Source: Celeribacter indicus (GTDB lineage: Bacteria > Pseudomonadota > Alphaproteobacteria > Rhodobacterales > Rhodobacteraceae). From it: a stretch of 64,000 nt of DNA. Shown in pieces: positions 18,795 through 26,446 of the stretch (position 1 is its first letter; every line of letters begins with the position of its first letter). The notes under the pieces are model-generated. The model searched no databases and was not told the DNA's origin. It saw only the letters and a program-made list of their open reading frames with translations. The translations under genes were made by a program, and so were the position numbers. The stretch covers positions 2,480,001 to 2,544,000 of the forward strand of contig NZ_CP004393.1 in assembly GCF_000819565.1 (NCBI RefSeq). Direction: 5' to 3'.

Positions 18795-19103
18795 TGCAGG
18801 CTTCTGTTGCCAGGTGCCTGCGAACCCCGCCTGGCCTTGCTAGAGGTCAGGACTTAGATTTCGGTCTTTCGCACCGCATCAAGCGGCGAGAGCAACCGGA
18901 GCACGATTGTCGTTGGCAATTGTACTTTGTGAACCGATAACGGTGGTATCTCACCGGGACAAAGCCACATCTTTAGACGTCCGTCGATCCTGTTTCGGCC
19001 CCATGATCCCCCAACGAGGGTGTTTGGTGGAGCCGCCGGGTACCGCCCCCGGGTCCGATCCGCTTATTACATGCGCGTTTATGTCCATAGCCCCCGAGGG
19101 GAC
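18795..19103 (-). ncRNA. ssrA: Transfer-messenger RNA, circularly permuted two-piece form
   Basis: Rescues stalled ribosomes and tags their products for ClpXP. On the minus strand the acceptor piece comes first, ending in CGGCTCC-A-CCA (CCA at 19027-19025). A ~22-base intervening segment follows (19024-19003), then the coding piece starting GGGGCCG at 19002. The two ends pair over 7 bp, proving the permuted order. The reading frame 18917-18879 encodes ANDNRAPVALAA then TGA. A pseudoknot-like GCAGGC/GCCTGC pair closes the 3' region near 18796. The outer ends are approximate by a few bases. The T stem CCGGG/CCCGG encloses loop GGCGGTA rather than a canonical TTCRA loop. Confidence 0.95.
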
Positions 19104-19109
19104 ATGCCA

Positions 19110-19138
19110 TAATTAGGCGAATGCGCGCCCGGTTTCAA
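19110..19138 (-). promoter_or_regulatory. ssrA promoter
   Basis: TTGAAA (19138-19133) and TAATTA (19115-19110) are separated by exactly 17 bases on the minus strand, predicting initiation close to 19102, at the start of the acceptor piece. Confidence 0.6.
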
Positions 19139-19162
19139 GGGGCGCCGACGCGCGGGACATGC

Positions 19163-19192
19163 AAAACGCCGCGCTCCGGGGGAGGCGGCGTT
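19163..19192 (-). terminator. Terminator of the polyamine-type binding protein gene
   Basis: AACGCCGC (19165-19172) pairs with GCGGCGTT (19185-19192). On the minus strand the stem ends in a TTTT run, 31 bases after the gene's stop. Confidence 0.7.
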
Positions 19193-19222
19193 CCGGTGGT
19201 TTTTCGGCGGTCGGTCAGCAGG

Positions 19223-20263
19223 TTAGAAGCCGGCCTTGATCTTCTCGAACTCTTCGGACTGCTTCTCGCGCAGCTCGACGGGCATCGGGAGCTGGGCGAG
19301 CACCGGCACGTCGATCGGTTCGAGCCCGCCCTCGATCAGCGCCTGTTCCCCGAGGCTCTGGAGCCCGTCGGTGTTGGAAATGCCGTAGCCTTCCGACATC
19401 AGCGTCTCGGCGTTGGAGGCGTCGAGGAAGCTGTTGAGGAAGTCATAGGCCTTCTCCTCCGATCCCGGTCCGTTGCGGAGGTTCACGTAGCCGCAGAGCC
19501 AGAGCGAGGAGCCTTCCTCCGCCTCGCGCTGAAAGCCGATGGGGAAGCCTTCCTCGGCCATCGTCGGCAGCGTCTCGTTCCAGGCCCAGGCGACGAGCAC
19601 CTCGCCCGTCGCGAGAAGCTGTGCGAGCTCGGCCGGATCGGTCCAGTAGGTGCGCAGGTTCGGATGCACCTCGCGCAGCCAGTCGGAGGCCGCCTGGAAC
19701 TGTTCGTCGGTCGCCGCGGTCCAGTCGGTCGTGCCGGTGGCGAGATAGGCGAGCGCATAGGCGTCGTCGACATTGTCGGGGAGCGTCATGCGGCCGGCAT
19801 ATTCGGGATCCTTGAAGACCTGAAGCGTGGCGACCGCCTCCTCGGGCACGTCCTCGGTGTTGTAGGCGATGGCGGTGGAGCCGAAATCGGTGGGGATGAA
19901 ATAAGTGCTCTCGGCGGCGACGTCATTGCCGAGCAGATTGCTGTCGAGCTTCGAATACTCGGTGATCTTCGACGTGTCCCAGGGCTCGAGAATCCCGCTT
20001 TCCTCCCATTTCATGACGGAGCCCGCGCAGACATGGCTCACATCCGCCTTGAAACCGGAGACGAGCTTCTGGAGCGCCTCGTCTTCCTCCCCGAAGAAGG
20101 CGAAGGAGGGCTGCTGACCGTTCTTCTCCTCGTATTTCGTATGGAAGGCGGGGTTTTCGAAGCCGGAATAGTCGAAAACCAGAAGATCGGGATCCTCGGC
20201 CGTCGCGGCACTGGCAAGCGCGCCGAAGGCGGCGGTGCCGAGGAGGGTCTTGAGCGGGGTCAT
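19223..20263 (-). CDS. Spermidine/putrescine-type ABC transporter substrate-binding protein
   Basis: Periplasmic receptor of the PotD/PotF group. The 346-aa product has a signal peptide (TLLGTAAFGALASAATA), then DLLVFDYSGFENPAF, a typical first strand of the fold. The remaining two-domain SBP pattern includes ESTYFIPTDFGSTAIAYNTE at the hinge. ATG 20263 is preceded by GGGAGA at good spacing. No permease or ATPase gene lies next to it, so it is an orphan receptor here. The ligand could be a polyamine or another small cation. Confidence 0.88.
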   Translation of the reverse strand: MTPLKTLLGTAAFGALASAATAEDPDLLVFDYSGFENPAFHTKYEEKNGQQPSFAFFGEEDEALQKLVSGFKADVSHVCAGSVMKWEESGILEPWDTSKITEYSKLDSNLLGNDVAAESTYFIPTDFGSTAIAYNTEDVPEEAVATLQVFKDPEYAGRMTLPDNVDDAYALAYLATGTTDWTAATDEQFQAASDWLREVHPNLRTYWTDPAELAQLLATGEVLVAWAWNETLPTMAEEGFPIGFQREAEEGSSLWLCGYVNLRNGPGSEEKAYDFLNSFLDASNAETLMSEGYGISNTDGLQSLGEQALIEGGLEPIDVPVLAQLPMPVELREKQSEEFEKIKAGF

Positions 20264-20544
20264 GTGGTCGTCTCCCTGAAATGGACCGGTGTCGGGATCT
20301 GACGCTAGCACGGGTTTTGCGCCGCGCAAGAGCCCGTTGGCGCGCCGTCGCCCGAAAAAGACGCGCCTGCTTGATTTTCGACCAGATCGCCCCATCCCGC
20401 CGGCGCGGCCGTGGCGGCGGCGCGGCCCTGTGGCGGCCGGGCGACGGCATGGCGGGCAAAGCGGCGGGTCCGGCGCGCGGGCTCTGGCCAATCCCCGGCG
20501 GGAGGGCTAAGCCTGCCGGGCCTGTTCCAACCCGGAGACATTCC

Positions 20545-21369
20545 ATGCCCGATCTCGCCACCCTGCTGCCCTTCGCCCTGCTCATCGCCGTGATCGGTGC
20601 CTTCGCGGGCGTGCTCGCGGGGCTCCTCGGCGTCGGCGGCGGGATCGTGCTCGTGCCGGCCTTCTACTACGCCTTCGCGGGGCTGGGCTATGACAGTCCG
20701 CAGCTCATGCAGATCTGCCTCGCCACCTCGCTCGCCACCATCATCGTCACCTCGATCCGGTCGGTGATGTCGCATCACCGCAAGGGGGCGGTGGACTGGG
20801 CGATCCTCAGGAGCTTCGCGCCCGGCATCGTCGTCGGGGCGGTGATCGGCGTGCTGGTCGCCTCCTCGCTGCACTCGGCGACGCTCCAGGCGATCTTCGG
20901 CGCGGTCGCGATCTTCATCGGTCTCTACATGACCTTCGGCAACGCCGCCTGGCGGCTGGGCGAGGAGATGCCGAAGGGTGTGGTGCGCATCGTCGTCTCG
21001 CCGCTCATCGGGTTCCTGTCGGTGCTCATGGGAATCGGCGGCGGCTCCTTCGGCGTGCCGACGATGACCCTCTACGGCGTGCCGATCCACCGGGCGGTGG
21101 CCACGGCCGCCGGATTCGGCGCGGTGATCGCGATTCCCTCCGTCATCGGCTTTCTCTTCGTCACGCTGCCCGACGGCGTCGCGCCGCCCTTCACCATCGG
21201 CGCGGTGAATGTCGCGGCCTTCGCGCTGGTGATCTGCATGACGCTGCTGACGGCACCGCTGGGCGCGCGGATCGCGCATGCGATGGACCCGAAGCCGCTC
21301 AAGCGGGTTTTCGGCCTGTTCCTCATCCTCGTCGCGCTCAACATGCTGCGCAAGGCCTTCATGGGCTGA
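20545..21369 (+). CDS. TauE/SafE family sulfite-exporter-like permease
   Basis: A 274-aa inner-membrane protein with about eight hydrophobic segments. Both internal halves begin with the family glycine signature: GVLAGLLGVGGGIVLVPAF near residue 25 and FLSVLMGIGGGSFGVPTM near 155. Relatives export sulfite, sulfoacetate or other organosulfur anions, but substrate is unproven in most. ATG 20545 has GGAG nearby. The gene converges on DUF1289 and shares a long inverted repeat with it as terminator. Confidence 0.88.
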   Translation: MPDLATLLPFALLIAVIGAFAGVLAGLLGVGGGIVLVPAFYYAFAGLGYDSPQLMQICLATSLATIIVTSIRSVMSHHRKGAVDWAILRSFAPGIVVGAVIGVLVASSLHSATLQAIFGAVAIFIGLYMTFGNAAWRLGEEMPKGVVRIVVSPLIGFLSVLMGIGGGSFGVPTMTLYGVPIHRAVATAAGFGAVIAIPSVIGFLFVTLPDGVAPPFTIGAVNVAAFALVICMTLLTAPLGARIAHAMDPKPLKRVFGLFLILVALNMLRKAFMG

Positions 21370-21396
21370 GCGGTCGCGGGCCGAACCGTCGGAGCC

Positions 21397-21447
21397 GAGT
21401 ATTTGAACAGCAAAGGAAATCCCGTCTCCTTTGCTGTTCAAATACTC
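21397..21447. terminator. Bidirectional terminator, 21-bp perfect inverted repeat
   Basis: Bases 21397-21417 are perfectly complementary to 21427-21447, leaving a 9-base loop. It sits between the stop of the TauE/SafE gene and the stop of DUF1289, whose TGA overlaps its last two bases. It ends both converging transcripts. The arm begins GAGTATTTG, a sequence also seen at the 34.2-kb terminator. Confidence 0.8.
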
Positions 21448-21685
21448 ACTTTTCCATCCGTTTCAGCCGCGCCGCCCGTCCACCGCGGCGTCCCGTCGGT
21501 GCAGGCGTGCGGCCCGGCAGGTCGGCCATGATCGCGCGCCGTTCCTCGGGGCTCATCCGCGACCAGCGGCCGATCTCCTCGCCGGAGCGGGCGCAGCCGA
21601 GGCAGAGCCCCGTCTCGGGGTGGATCTGGCAGATCTTGGTGCAGGGGCTCTCGATCTCGTCGCGTTTCCAGATCTCGTCAGTCAT
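21446..21685 (-). CDS. DUF1289 family protein
   Basis: A 79-residue protein with four cysteines C15, C19, C28 and C31 in the family pattern SPCTKICQIH...GLCLGCARS, probably a metal or Fe-S site. It is followed by the conserved EIGRWSRMSPEERRAIM helix. Family function is unknown. It is read after ruvX, 24 bases downstream, and so belongs to the ccmI-ruvX operon. Confidence 0.9.
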   Translation of the reverse strand: MTDEIWKRDEIESPCTKICQIHPETGLCLGCARSGEEIGRWSRMSPEERRAIMADLPGRTPAPTGRRGGRAARLKRMEK

Positions 21686-21709
21686 GGCGCGGCTCGGGGC
21701 TCATCGGGG

Positions 21710-22183
21710 TCAGAGGTTCCGCAGCCGGTCGAGCGCGCCCTGGAGGATCACGCCCGCGGCCACCTGGTCGATCCGTTCGGCGCGCCTGGCGCGCGACAGG
21801 TCGGCCTCGAGCATCGCACGTTCGGCCATGACGGTCGAGAGGCGTTCGTCCCAGAAGGTCATCGGCAGGTCGGTCAGCGCGGAGAGGTTGCGCGCGAAGG
21901 CACGGGTCTTCTGGCAGCGCGGCCCCTCGGAGCCGTCCATGTTGCGCGGCAGGCCGAGGACGATGCCGCCGACCCCGCGGTTCGCGAGCAGGGCGAGCAG
22001 CGCCTCCGCGTCGAGGGTGAATTTCCTGCGCCGGATGGTGGTCGTGGGCGAGGCGATGCCGCGCAGCACGTCGGAGATCGCCACGCCGATCGTCTTGTCG
22101 CCGAAATCGAGCCCGGCGAGCGGTGTTCGCGGCGGGGTGGCGGCGCGGAAGGCGGCGAGATCGTCGGTGACGAGCGCGGTCAT
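21710..22183 (-). CDS. ruvX: Holliday junction resolvase-like protein RuvX/YqgF
   Basis: RNase H-fold nuclease implicated in 16S rRNA 5'-end maturation. The 157 aa show the usual motifs: GLDFGDKTIGVAISD (catalytic Asp near residue 25), IVLGLPRNMDGSEG, and DERLSTVMAERAM with the acidic residue in DER, plus IDQVAAGVILQG at the end. ATG 22183 overlaps the ccmI stop by four bases, giving translational coupling. Confidence 0.94.
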   Translation of the reverse strand: MTALVTDDLAAFRAATPPRTPLAGLDFGDKTIGVAISDVLRGIASPTTTIRRRKFTLDAEALLALLANRGVGGIVLGLPRNMDGSEGPRCQKTRAFARNLSALTDLPMTFWDERLSTVMAERAMLEADLSRARRAERIDQVAAGVILQGALDRLRNL

Positions 22184-23415
22184 TCCGCCACCCCGGCGCG
22201 TTCCGCACCCGCGCGCACGGTGGCCAGCGCCTCGGGCATGGCGGCGAAGATCACCTGTGCCTCGCCCCAGATCGCCGTGGCCCGCTCGGTCTCGCCCAGC
22301 ATGCCGAGCGAGGAGATGAGGCGCGACCATTCCTCGGGGCTGCCGCCCTCGCTGGCGAGGCGGGCGGCGAGGCCGTCGACCATGCCGCGGATCATGTCCT
22401 GGCGCTCTTCGGGGGTCATGTCGGCGGTGGCGTCGATATCCTCCTGGGTCGGGCCCGCGAGCCCCTCGCCGGCGGGGGCGGGGGGCAGGGTGTAGCCGAT
22501 CCCCGCGGCGCGGGCGACCGCCTCGATCTGCGCGCGGATCGGGCCGACCCAGGGATCGGTGGCGGCGGAGCGGTTGAGCAGCGGCTGCCAGAGGCGGAAG
22601 GCCATGTCCGGCCGGTCGGACTGGACGAACATCAGCCCGGAGTAATAGAGGGCCGTGCCGTTCTGCGGGTCGCGTTGCAGCGCCCTGGTCAGCGCGTCCT
22701 CCGCCTCGGGCGAGACATAGCCGTTCGCCGCAAGGATCATCATGTCGGCCAGGTCGGCGTAATCGGCGGCGGTGGCGCCCGCGCCCTTGATCCGGATCAC
22801 CTCGCGCTGCGCCGCGTAGGCGGCGCGGTAATGGCCCGCCACCGCCTCGTTGCGCGCCAGCAGGATGTGGCCGCGGAGGTCGTCCGGCCGCGTCTCCAGC
22901 GCCGCGCGGAGCTGGACCAGGAGGTCCTCGAGCCGCGGATCGGGCGCTTCGGCCGGCGGCGCGTCGGGCAGGCGTTCCTCGACCTGCGCCTGGGAGGGCC
23001 GGTTCTCCCGCCGCGCCTCGGCCAGGGCGAGGCGCCGGGTGAGCGGCAGGTCCTCATAGGCGGGGGCGCCGAGATCGGTGTAGAGCCATGCGCTGCCGCC
23101 CAGGACCAGCGCGGCGAGGACGAGCGCGCCGACGAGCGTGCCGCGGACGGGCCGCGGGCCGCGGGTGTCGCGCGTCTTGTCGGCCTCGAGCAGGCGCCGG
23201 GAGATCTCGACCCGCGCCCGCTTGCCGTCCTCGGCGGAGATCACGCCGCGGGCGAGGTCGCGGTCGAGATCGCGCAGCTGGTCGCGATAGACCTGGAGTT
23301 CGAGATCGGCCGCCGAGGCGGTGCTGTCGAGGATCCCGCGCCCGCGGCGCAGCGCCAGGGCGATCGGGGCCACCGACAGGAGGGCGAGGCAGAGGGCGAT
23401 GATCCAGAAGGTCAT
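22180..23415 (-). CDS. ccmI: Cytochrome c maturation protein CcmI
   Basis: Membrane-anchored apocytochrome c chaperone for heme ligation. The 411 aa consist of two N-terminal membrane segments (residues 2-22 and about 92-112) separated by a cytoplasmic leucine-zipper-like loop (YRDQLRDLDRDLARGVISAEDGKRARVEISRRLL, the family hallmark). A periplasmic TPR domain (about 190-330) follows. The other ccm genes are not in the window. It heads an operon with ruvX and DUF1289. Confidence 0.93.
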   Translation of the reverse strand: MTFWIIALCLALLSVAPIALALRRGRGILDSTASAADLELQVYRDQLRDLDRDLARGVISAEDGKRARVEISRRLLEADKTRDTRGPRPVRGTLVGALVLAALVLGGSAWLYTDLGAPAYEDLPLTRRLALAEARRENRPSQAQVEERLPDAPPAEAPDPRLEDLLVQLRAALETRPDDLRGHILLARNEAVAGHYRAAYAAQREVIRIKGAGATAADYADLADMMILAANGYVSPEAEDALTRALQRDPQNGTALYYSGLMFVQSDRPDMAFRLWQPLLNRSAATDPWVGPIRAQIEAVARAAGIGYTLPPAPAGEGLAGPTQEDIDATADMTPEERQDMIRGMVDGLAARLASEGGSPEEWSRLISSLGMLGETERATAIWGEAQVIFAAMPEALATVRAGAERAGVAE

Positions 23416-23623
23416 GGGGTGGTCCGTCGATATCTCAGGGTCTGGAGGAGAGGTTTATCCGCCCGCACCGGCCCGCGAAACCCCCAATGAGGCAGGTGTG
23501 ACGGTTTGGCCCGGCCGTTCCGCACCCCGCGGCGTGCCGCGCCGCCCCGGCGGGATCGTGCCGGCCGCCGTGACATATCGCCCACACCCAACCCGAATGT
23601 GAACAGGGGCGGCGTGGTGAGAG

Positions 23624-23648
23624 GGAACCTGCCGTCGCGGAACACGTT
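23624..23648 (+). promoter_or_regulatory. ECF/EcfG-like promoter match
   Basis: GGAAC (23624-23628), 16 bases, then CGTT (23645-23648) matches the alphaproteobacterial general-stress (EcfG) pattern. It lies ~60 bases before a small membrane-protein gene. A match of this size is expected about once by chance in a window this long, so it is only suggestive. The rest of the 292-base gap from ccmI shows nothing clear. Confidence 0.3.
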
Positions 23649-23707
23649 GGACAGGTAAGCAAGTGTGTCCCATCGGCGGGACCACGGGGATCATGAAAGG
23701 ATGCAGC

Positions 23708-23914
23708 ATGAAGAAAGGAGACAGCCTGTCTGGCGAAGGTGCCAGCTACGCGCTGCTCGTCAGTGCGCTGCTGGTGATCCTGGCCGGGCTTGCATGGTAC
23801 GCGATCACCGGCGGGGAGCTCCCCGCGCAGGCGGAACCCGCGGCGGGGCCGCAGAGTGAGGCCGCCTATCAGACCGGCTATGGAGACATGAACCGCGCGG
23901 CGGTATCGCGCTGA
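23708..23914 (+). CDS. Small single-pass membrane protein
   Basis: A 68-residue protein: short Lys-containing N terminus (MKKGDSLSGEGAS), one hydrophobic helix (YALLVSALLVILAGLAWYAIT), then a polar Pro/Ala/Glu-rich tail. ATG 23708 is favoured over 23693 because AAAGGA stands 6 bases upstream. It has no recognised family. It lies alone ahead of sodB, behind a possible stress-type promoter. Confidence 0.6.
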   Translation: MKKGDSLSGEGASYALLVSALLVILAGLAWYAITGGELPAQAEPAAGPQSEAAYQTGYGDMNRAAVSR

Positions 23915-24034
23915 GGCGCATGTGCAGGGGCGGAGTTTTGGAGGCGAATCCGGAACTTCGCCCTTGACCCGGCGGGGCGGTCGGATCACCTATTACCCGA
24001 CAGAAACGCAAACTTCTGAAAATGGAGGCCCAAC

Positions 24035-24634
24035 ATGGCATTCGAACTTCCCGATCTTCCCTACGCCCACGACGCGCTGGCCGATCTCGGCATGTCGAAG
24101 GAGACGCTGGAATATCACCATGACCTGCACCACAAGGCCTATGTCGACACCGGCAACAAGCTCGTCGCGGGCACCGAGTGGGAAGGCAAGTCGGTCGAAG
24201 AGATCGTGAAGGGCACCTACGAGGCCGGCGCCGTCGCGCAATCGGGGATCTTCAACAACGCCTCGCAGCACTGGAACCACAGCCAGTTCTGGGAAATGAT
24301 GGGGCCGGGCGAGAGCAAGATTCCGGGCGAGCTCGAGAAGGCGATCACCGAAAGCTTCGGCTCGGTCGACAAGTTCAAGGAGGATTTCGCGGCGGCCGGC
24401 GCGGGCCAGTTCGGCTCCGGCTGGGCCTGGCTGGTGAAGGACAGCGATGGCGGCCTCAAGGTCACCAAGACCGAGAACGGCGTGAATCCGCTCTGCTTCG
24501 GCCAGACCGCGCTTCTGGGCTGCGACGTGTGGGAACATTCCTATTACATCGACTTCCGCAACAAGCGCCCGGCCTATCTGTCGAACTTCCTCGACAAGCT
24601 CGTGAACTGGGAGAATGTCGCCTCCCGTATGTGA
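24035..24634 (+). CDS. sodB: Superoxide dismutase, Fe/Mn family
   Basis: Converts superoxide to oxygen and peroxide. The 199-aa cytoplasmic enzyme has the metal ligands in standard context: His in LEYHHDLHHKAYV, His in NASQHWNHSQFW, and Asp/His in CDVWEHSYYIDF. The GAGQFGSGWAWLV segment with Gln in the active-site network points to the Fe-type or cambialistic subgroup. A good ribosome site precedes ATG 24035, and TTGACC at 23964 is a possible -35 element. Its last 20 bases overlap an alternative longer start of the next gene. Confidence 0.96.
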   Translation: MAFELPDLPYAHDALADLGMSKETLEYHHDLHHKAYVDTGNKLVAGTEWEGKSVEEIVKGTYEAGAVAQSGIFNNASQHWNHSQFWEMMGPGESKIPGELEKAITESFGSVDKFKEDFAAAGAGQFGSGWAWLVKDSDGGLKVTKTENGVNPLCFGQTALLGCDVWEHSYYIDFRNKRPAYLSNFLDKLVNWENVASRM

Positions 24635-24647
24635 GGAGGGCGCGCTG

Positions 24648-25586
24648 GTGCTGACCGCGCTGATCACGGGGCTGGGGGGTCTTCTCCTCCTGGCCCTTTT
24701 TTATGCCTTCTGGATCGAACCGGCCTGGCGGCTCCGGGTGAAGCGCTATGAGCTCGACCACCCGATGTGGGCGGGGCGGGCACCGCTGCGGATCGTGTTC
24801 ATCGCCGATCTGCACGCGGGGGCGCCGCATATTCCGCTGTCCCGCGTGCGGCGAATCGTGCGGCGGGCGAATGCGCTCGAGCCGGATCTGGCGATCCTTC
24901 TCGGGGACTATTACGCCGCGCATGGCTGGGTCTGGGGGCGGATGACGAAACACGACATCATCGGCGCGCTGAAGCCCTTTACCGCGCGGCATGGCACCTT
25001 CGCGGTGCTCGGCAATCACGACTGGTGGCAGGACGAGGCCGCGGCGCGGGAGCGCCGGCCCTGCGAGGCGCAGATCGCGCTGAGGGATCACGAGATCCCG
25101 CTGCTCGACAACGAGGCCGCCCGGATTGTGCACGAGGGGGGCGATTTCTGGCTCGCCGGTCTCGCGGACCAGCGGCCGCTCGACGACGATCCGAAGACCG
25201 ACGGATTCGACGATATCGACGCGGCCTTCGCGCAGATCCCGCCGGATGCGCCGGCCATCCTGCTGGCCCATGAGCCGGACCTCTTTCCGAACGTGCCGGA
25301 GAACTGCATCCTCACCCTCTCGGGCCATACCCATGGCGGCCAGATCCGTCTCGGGCAGCGTTCGCCGGTGATCATGGCGGCGGAGACCGAAACCTATTCC
25401 TATGGCCGCTATGTCTCGGACGGGCGGACGATGATCGTTTCCGGCGGAATCGGCTGTTCCGAACTGCCGGTGCGGGTCAACATGCCGCCCGAGATCACCG
25501 TGGTCACGATCCGCGCCCCGGCGCGGCCGGCGCGGAACGGGCACGGCCCGGCGCGCGTTGGGTCCCCGGACAGAAAGGAGGCCTGA
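24648..25586 (+). CDS. Membrane-anchored metallophosphoesterase
   Basis: Calcineurin-like phosphoesterase of 312 aa. A single N-terminal membrane helix (about residues 2-25) precedes the catalytic domain with the five blocks of the superfamily: DLHAG (D-x-H), LLGDYY (G-D), LGNHDWW (G-N-H-D), LAHEPD and GHTHGGQ. It resembles YkuE/YaeI-type enzymes that act on cell-envelope substrates; the substrate is unknown. GTG 24648 is chosen because GAGGAGG lies 7 bases before it; ATG 24615 is an alternative inside sodB. Confidence 0.88.
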   Translation: MLTALITGLGGLLLLALFYAFWIEPAWRLRVKRYELDHPMWAGRAPLRIVFIADLHAGAPHIPLSRVRRIVRRANALEPDLAILLGDYYAAHGWVWGRMTKHDIIGALKPFTARHGTFAVLGNHDWWQDEAAARERRPCEAQIALRDHEIPLLDNEAARIVHEGGDFWLAGLADQRPLDDDPKTDGFDDIDAAFAQIPPDAPAILLAHEPDLFPNVPENCILTLSGHTHGGQIRLGQRSPVIMAAETETYSYGRYVSDGRTMIVSGGIGCSELPVRVNMPPEITVVTIRAPARPARNGHGPARVGSPDRKEA

Positions 25587-25587
25587 C

Positions 25588-25812
25588 ATGGCAGAGCGCA
25601 AGAGGTCCGCGGACGGAACACGCGAAACGGAGAGGCTCACCGGCACGCCCGGCGAGGCTCCGGCACAGGGCGGCCGCGAGGGCGGCACGCTCGGCGCCCG
25701 TGTGGGCACGCGCGACGAGGCAAAGGCCGTCGAGCAGGGCACCCCGACCACCACGCGGGTGCGCAAGTCCGACGAGATCGCCACCGGCACCGAAAAGGAG
25801 ACCGACAGATGA
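25588..25812 (+). CDS. Small hydrophilic protein of unknown function
   Basis: A 74-residue, low-complexity, highly polar sequence rich in Gly, Thr, Glu and Arg, with no hydrophobic core; it is probably disordered. A strong ribosome site (AAAGGAGG) precedes ATG 25588. The stop overlaps the start of the host-attachment-type gene by four bases (ATGA), so the two are coupled. No family is recognised. Confidence 0.65.
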   Translation: MAERKRSADGTRETERLTGTPGEAPAQGGREGGTLGARVGTRDEAKAVEQGTPTTTRVRKSDEIATGTEKETDR

Positions 25813-26288
25813 CCATCCTCACACAGGGCACCTGGGTTCTGATCGCGGACGGGGAGAAGGCCCTGTTTCTGCGCAACGACCTGGACGCGCAGACGCCCGA
25901 CCTGAATGTCGTCAAGATCGAGACGCAGGAGAATCCGCCCGACCATGAACAGGGCGCCAACCGTCCGGGGCGGATGAACGACAACGGGCCGGGGCAGAAA
26001 TCGGCCTTTGCGGACACGGACTGGCACGAACTGGCCAAGGAGCGTTTTGCCGCCGAGGTCGCCGCGATCCTCTACAAGGAGGCCCACAAGGGGCGGTTCG
26101 AGCGTATCGTGCTCGTCGCGCCGCCCGCCACGCTCGGGGAGTTGCGCGACCATCTTCACAAGGAAGTGGCCGACAAGGTGGTGGCGGAACTGCCGAAGAC
26201 GCTGACGAACCACCCGCTCGACAAGGTCGAGGAGCTCCTGAAGAAGGAATTCGGGCCGGGCGAGACCGGACGTACCCCGGTGATCTGA
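25809..26288 (+). CDS. Host attachment family protein (AtsE-like)
   Basis: A 159-aa cytoplasmic protein of the 'host attachment' Pfam group, related to the baeRF/eRF1-like fold. The family start TWVLIADGEKALFLRN and the central FADTDWHELAKERFAAEVAAIL and RIVLVAPPATLGELRDHL are characteristic, as is the ending LTNHPLDKVEELL. The family name comes from plant-attachment studies in rhizobia/agrobacteria; the biochemical role is unknown. It is coupled to the preceding small hydrophilic protein. Confidence 0.87.
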   Translation: MTILTQGTWVLIADGEKALFLRNDLDAQTPDLNVVKIETQENPPDHEQGANRPGRMNDNGPGQKSAFADTDWHELAKERFAAEVAAILYKEAHKGRFERIVLVAPPATLGELRDHLHKEVADKVVAELPKTLTNHPLDKVEELLKKEFGPGETGRTPVI

Positions 26289-26446
26289 CGGGGATCGGGC
26301 GCGCGCGGTCCCGCCGGGCGGAGAGGGCGTGCCGGGGGCGGCGCGCCCTTTTCCTGTGCCGGTCGCGGCGCGTTGCGGTTTGCCCGCTCCCCCCTGTGCG
26401 GTTTTCGTGGCTTGCGCCCGCCGGCCAAACCGCGCTTTGTCCCGCC

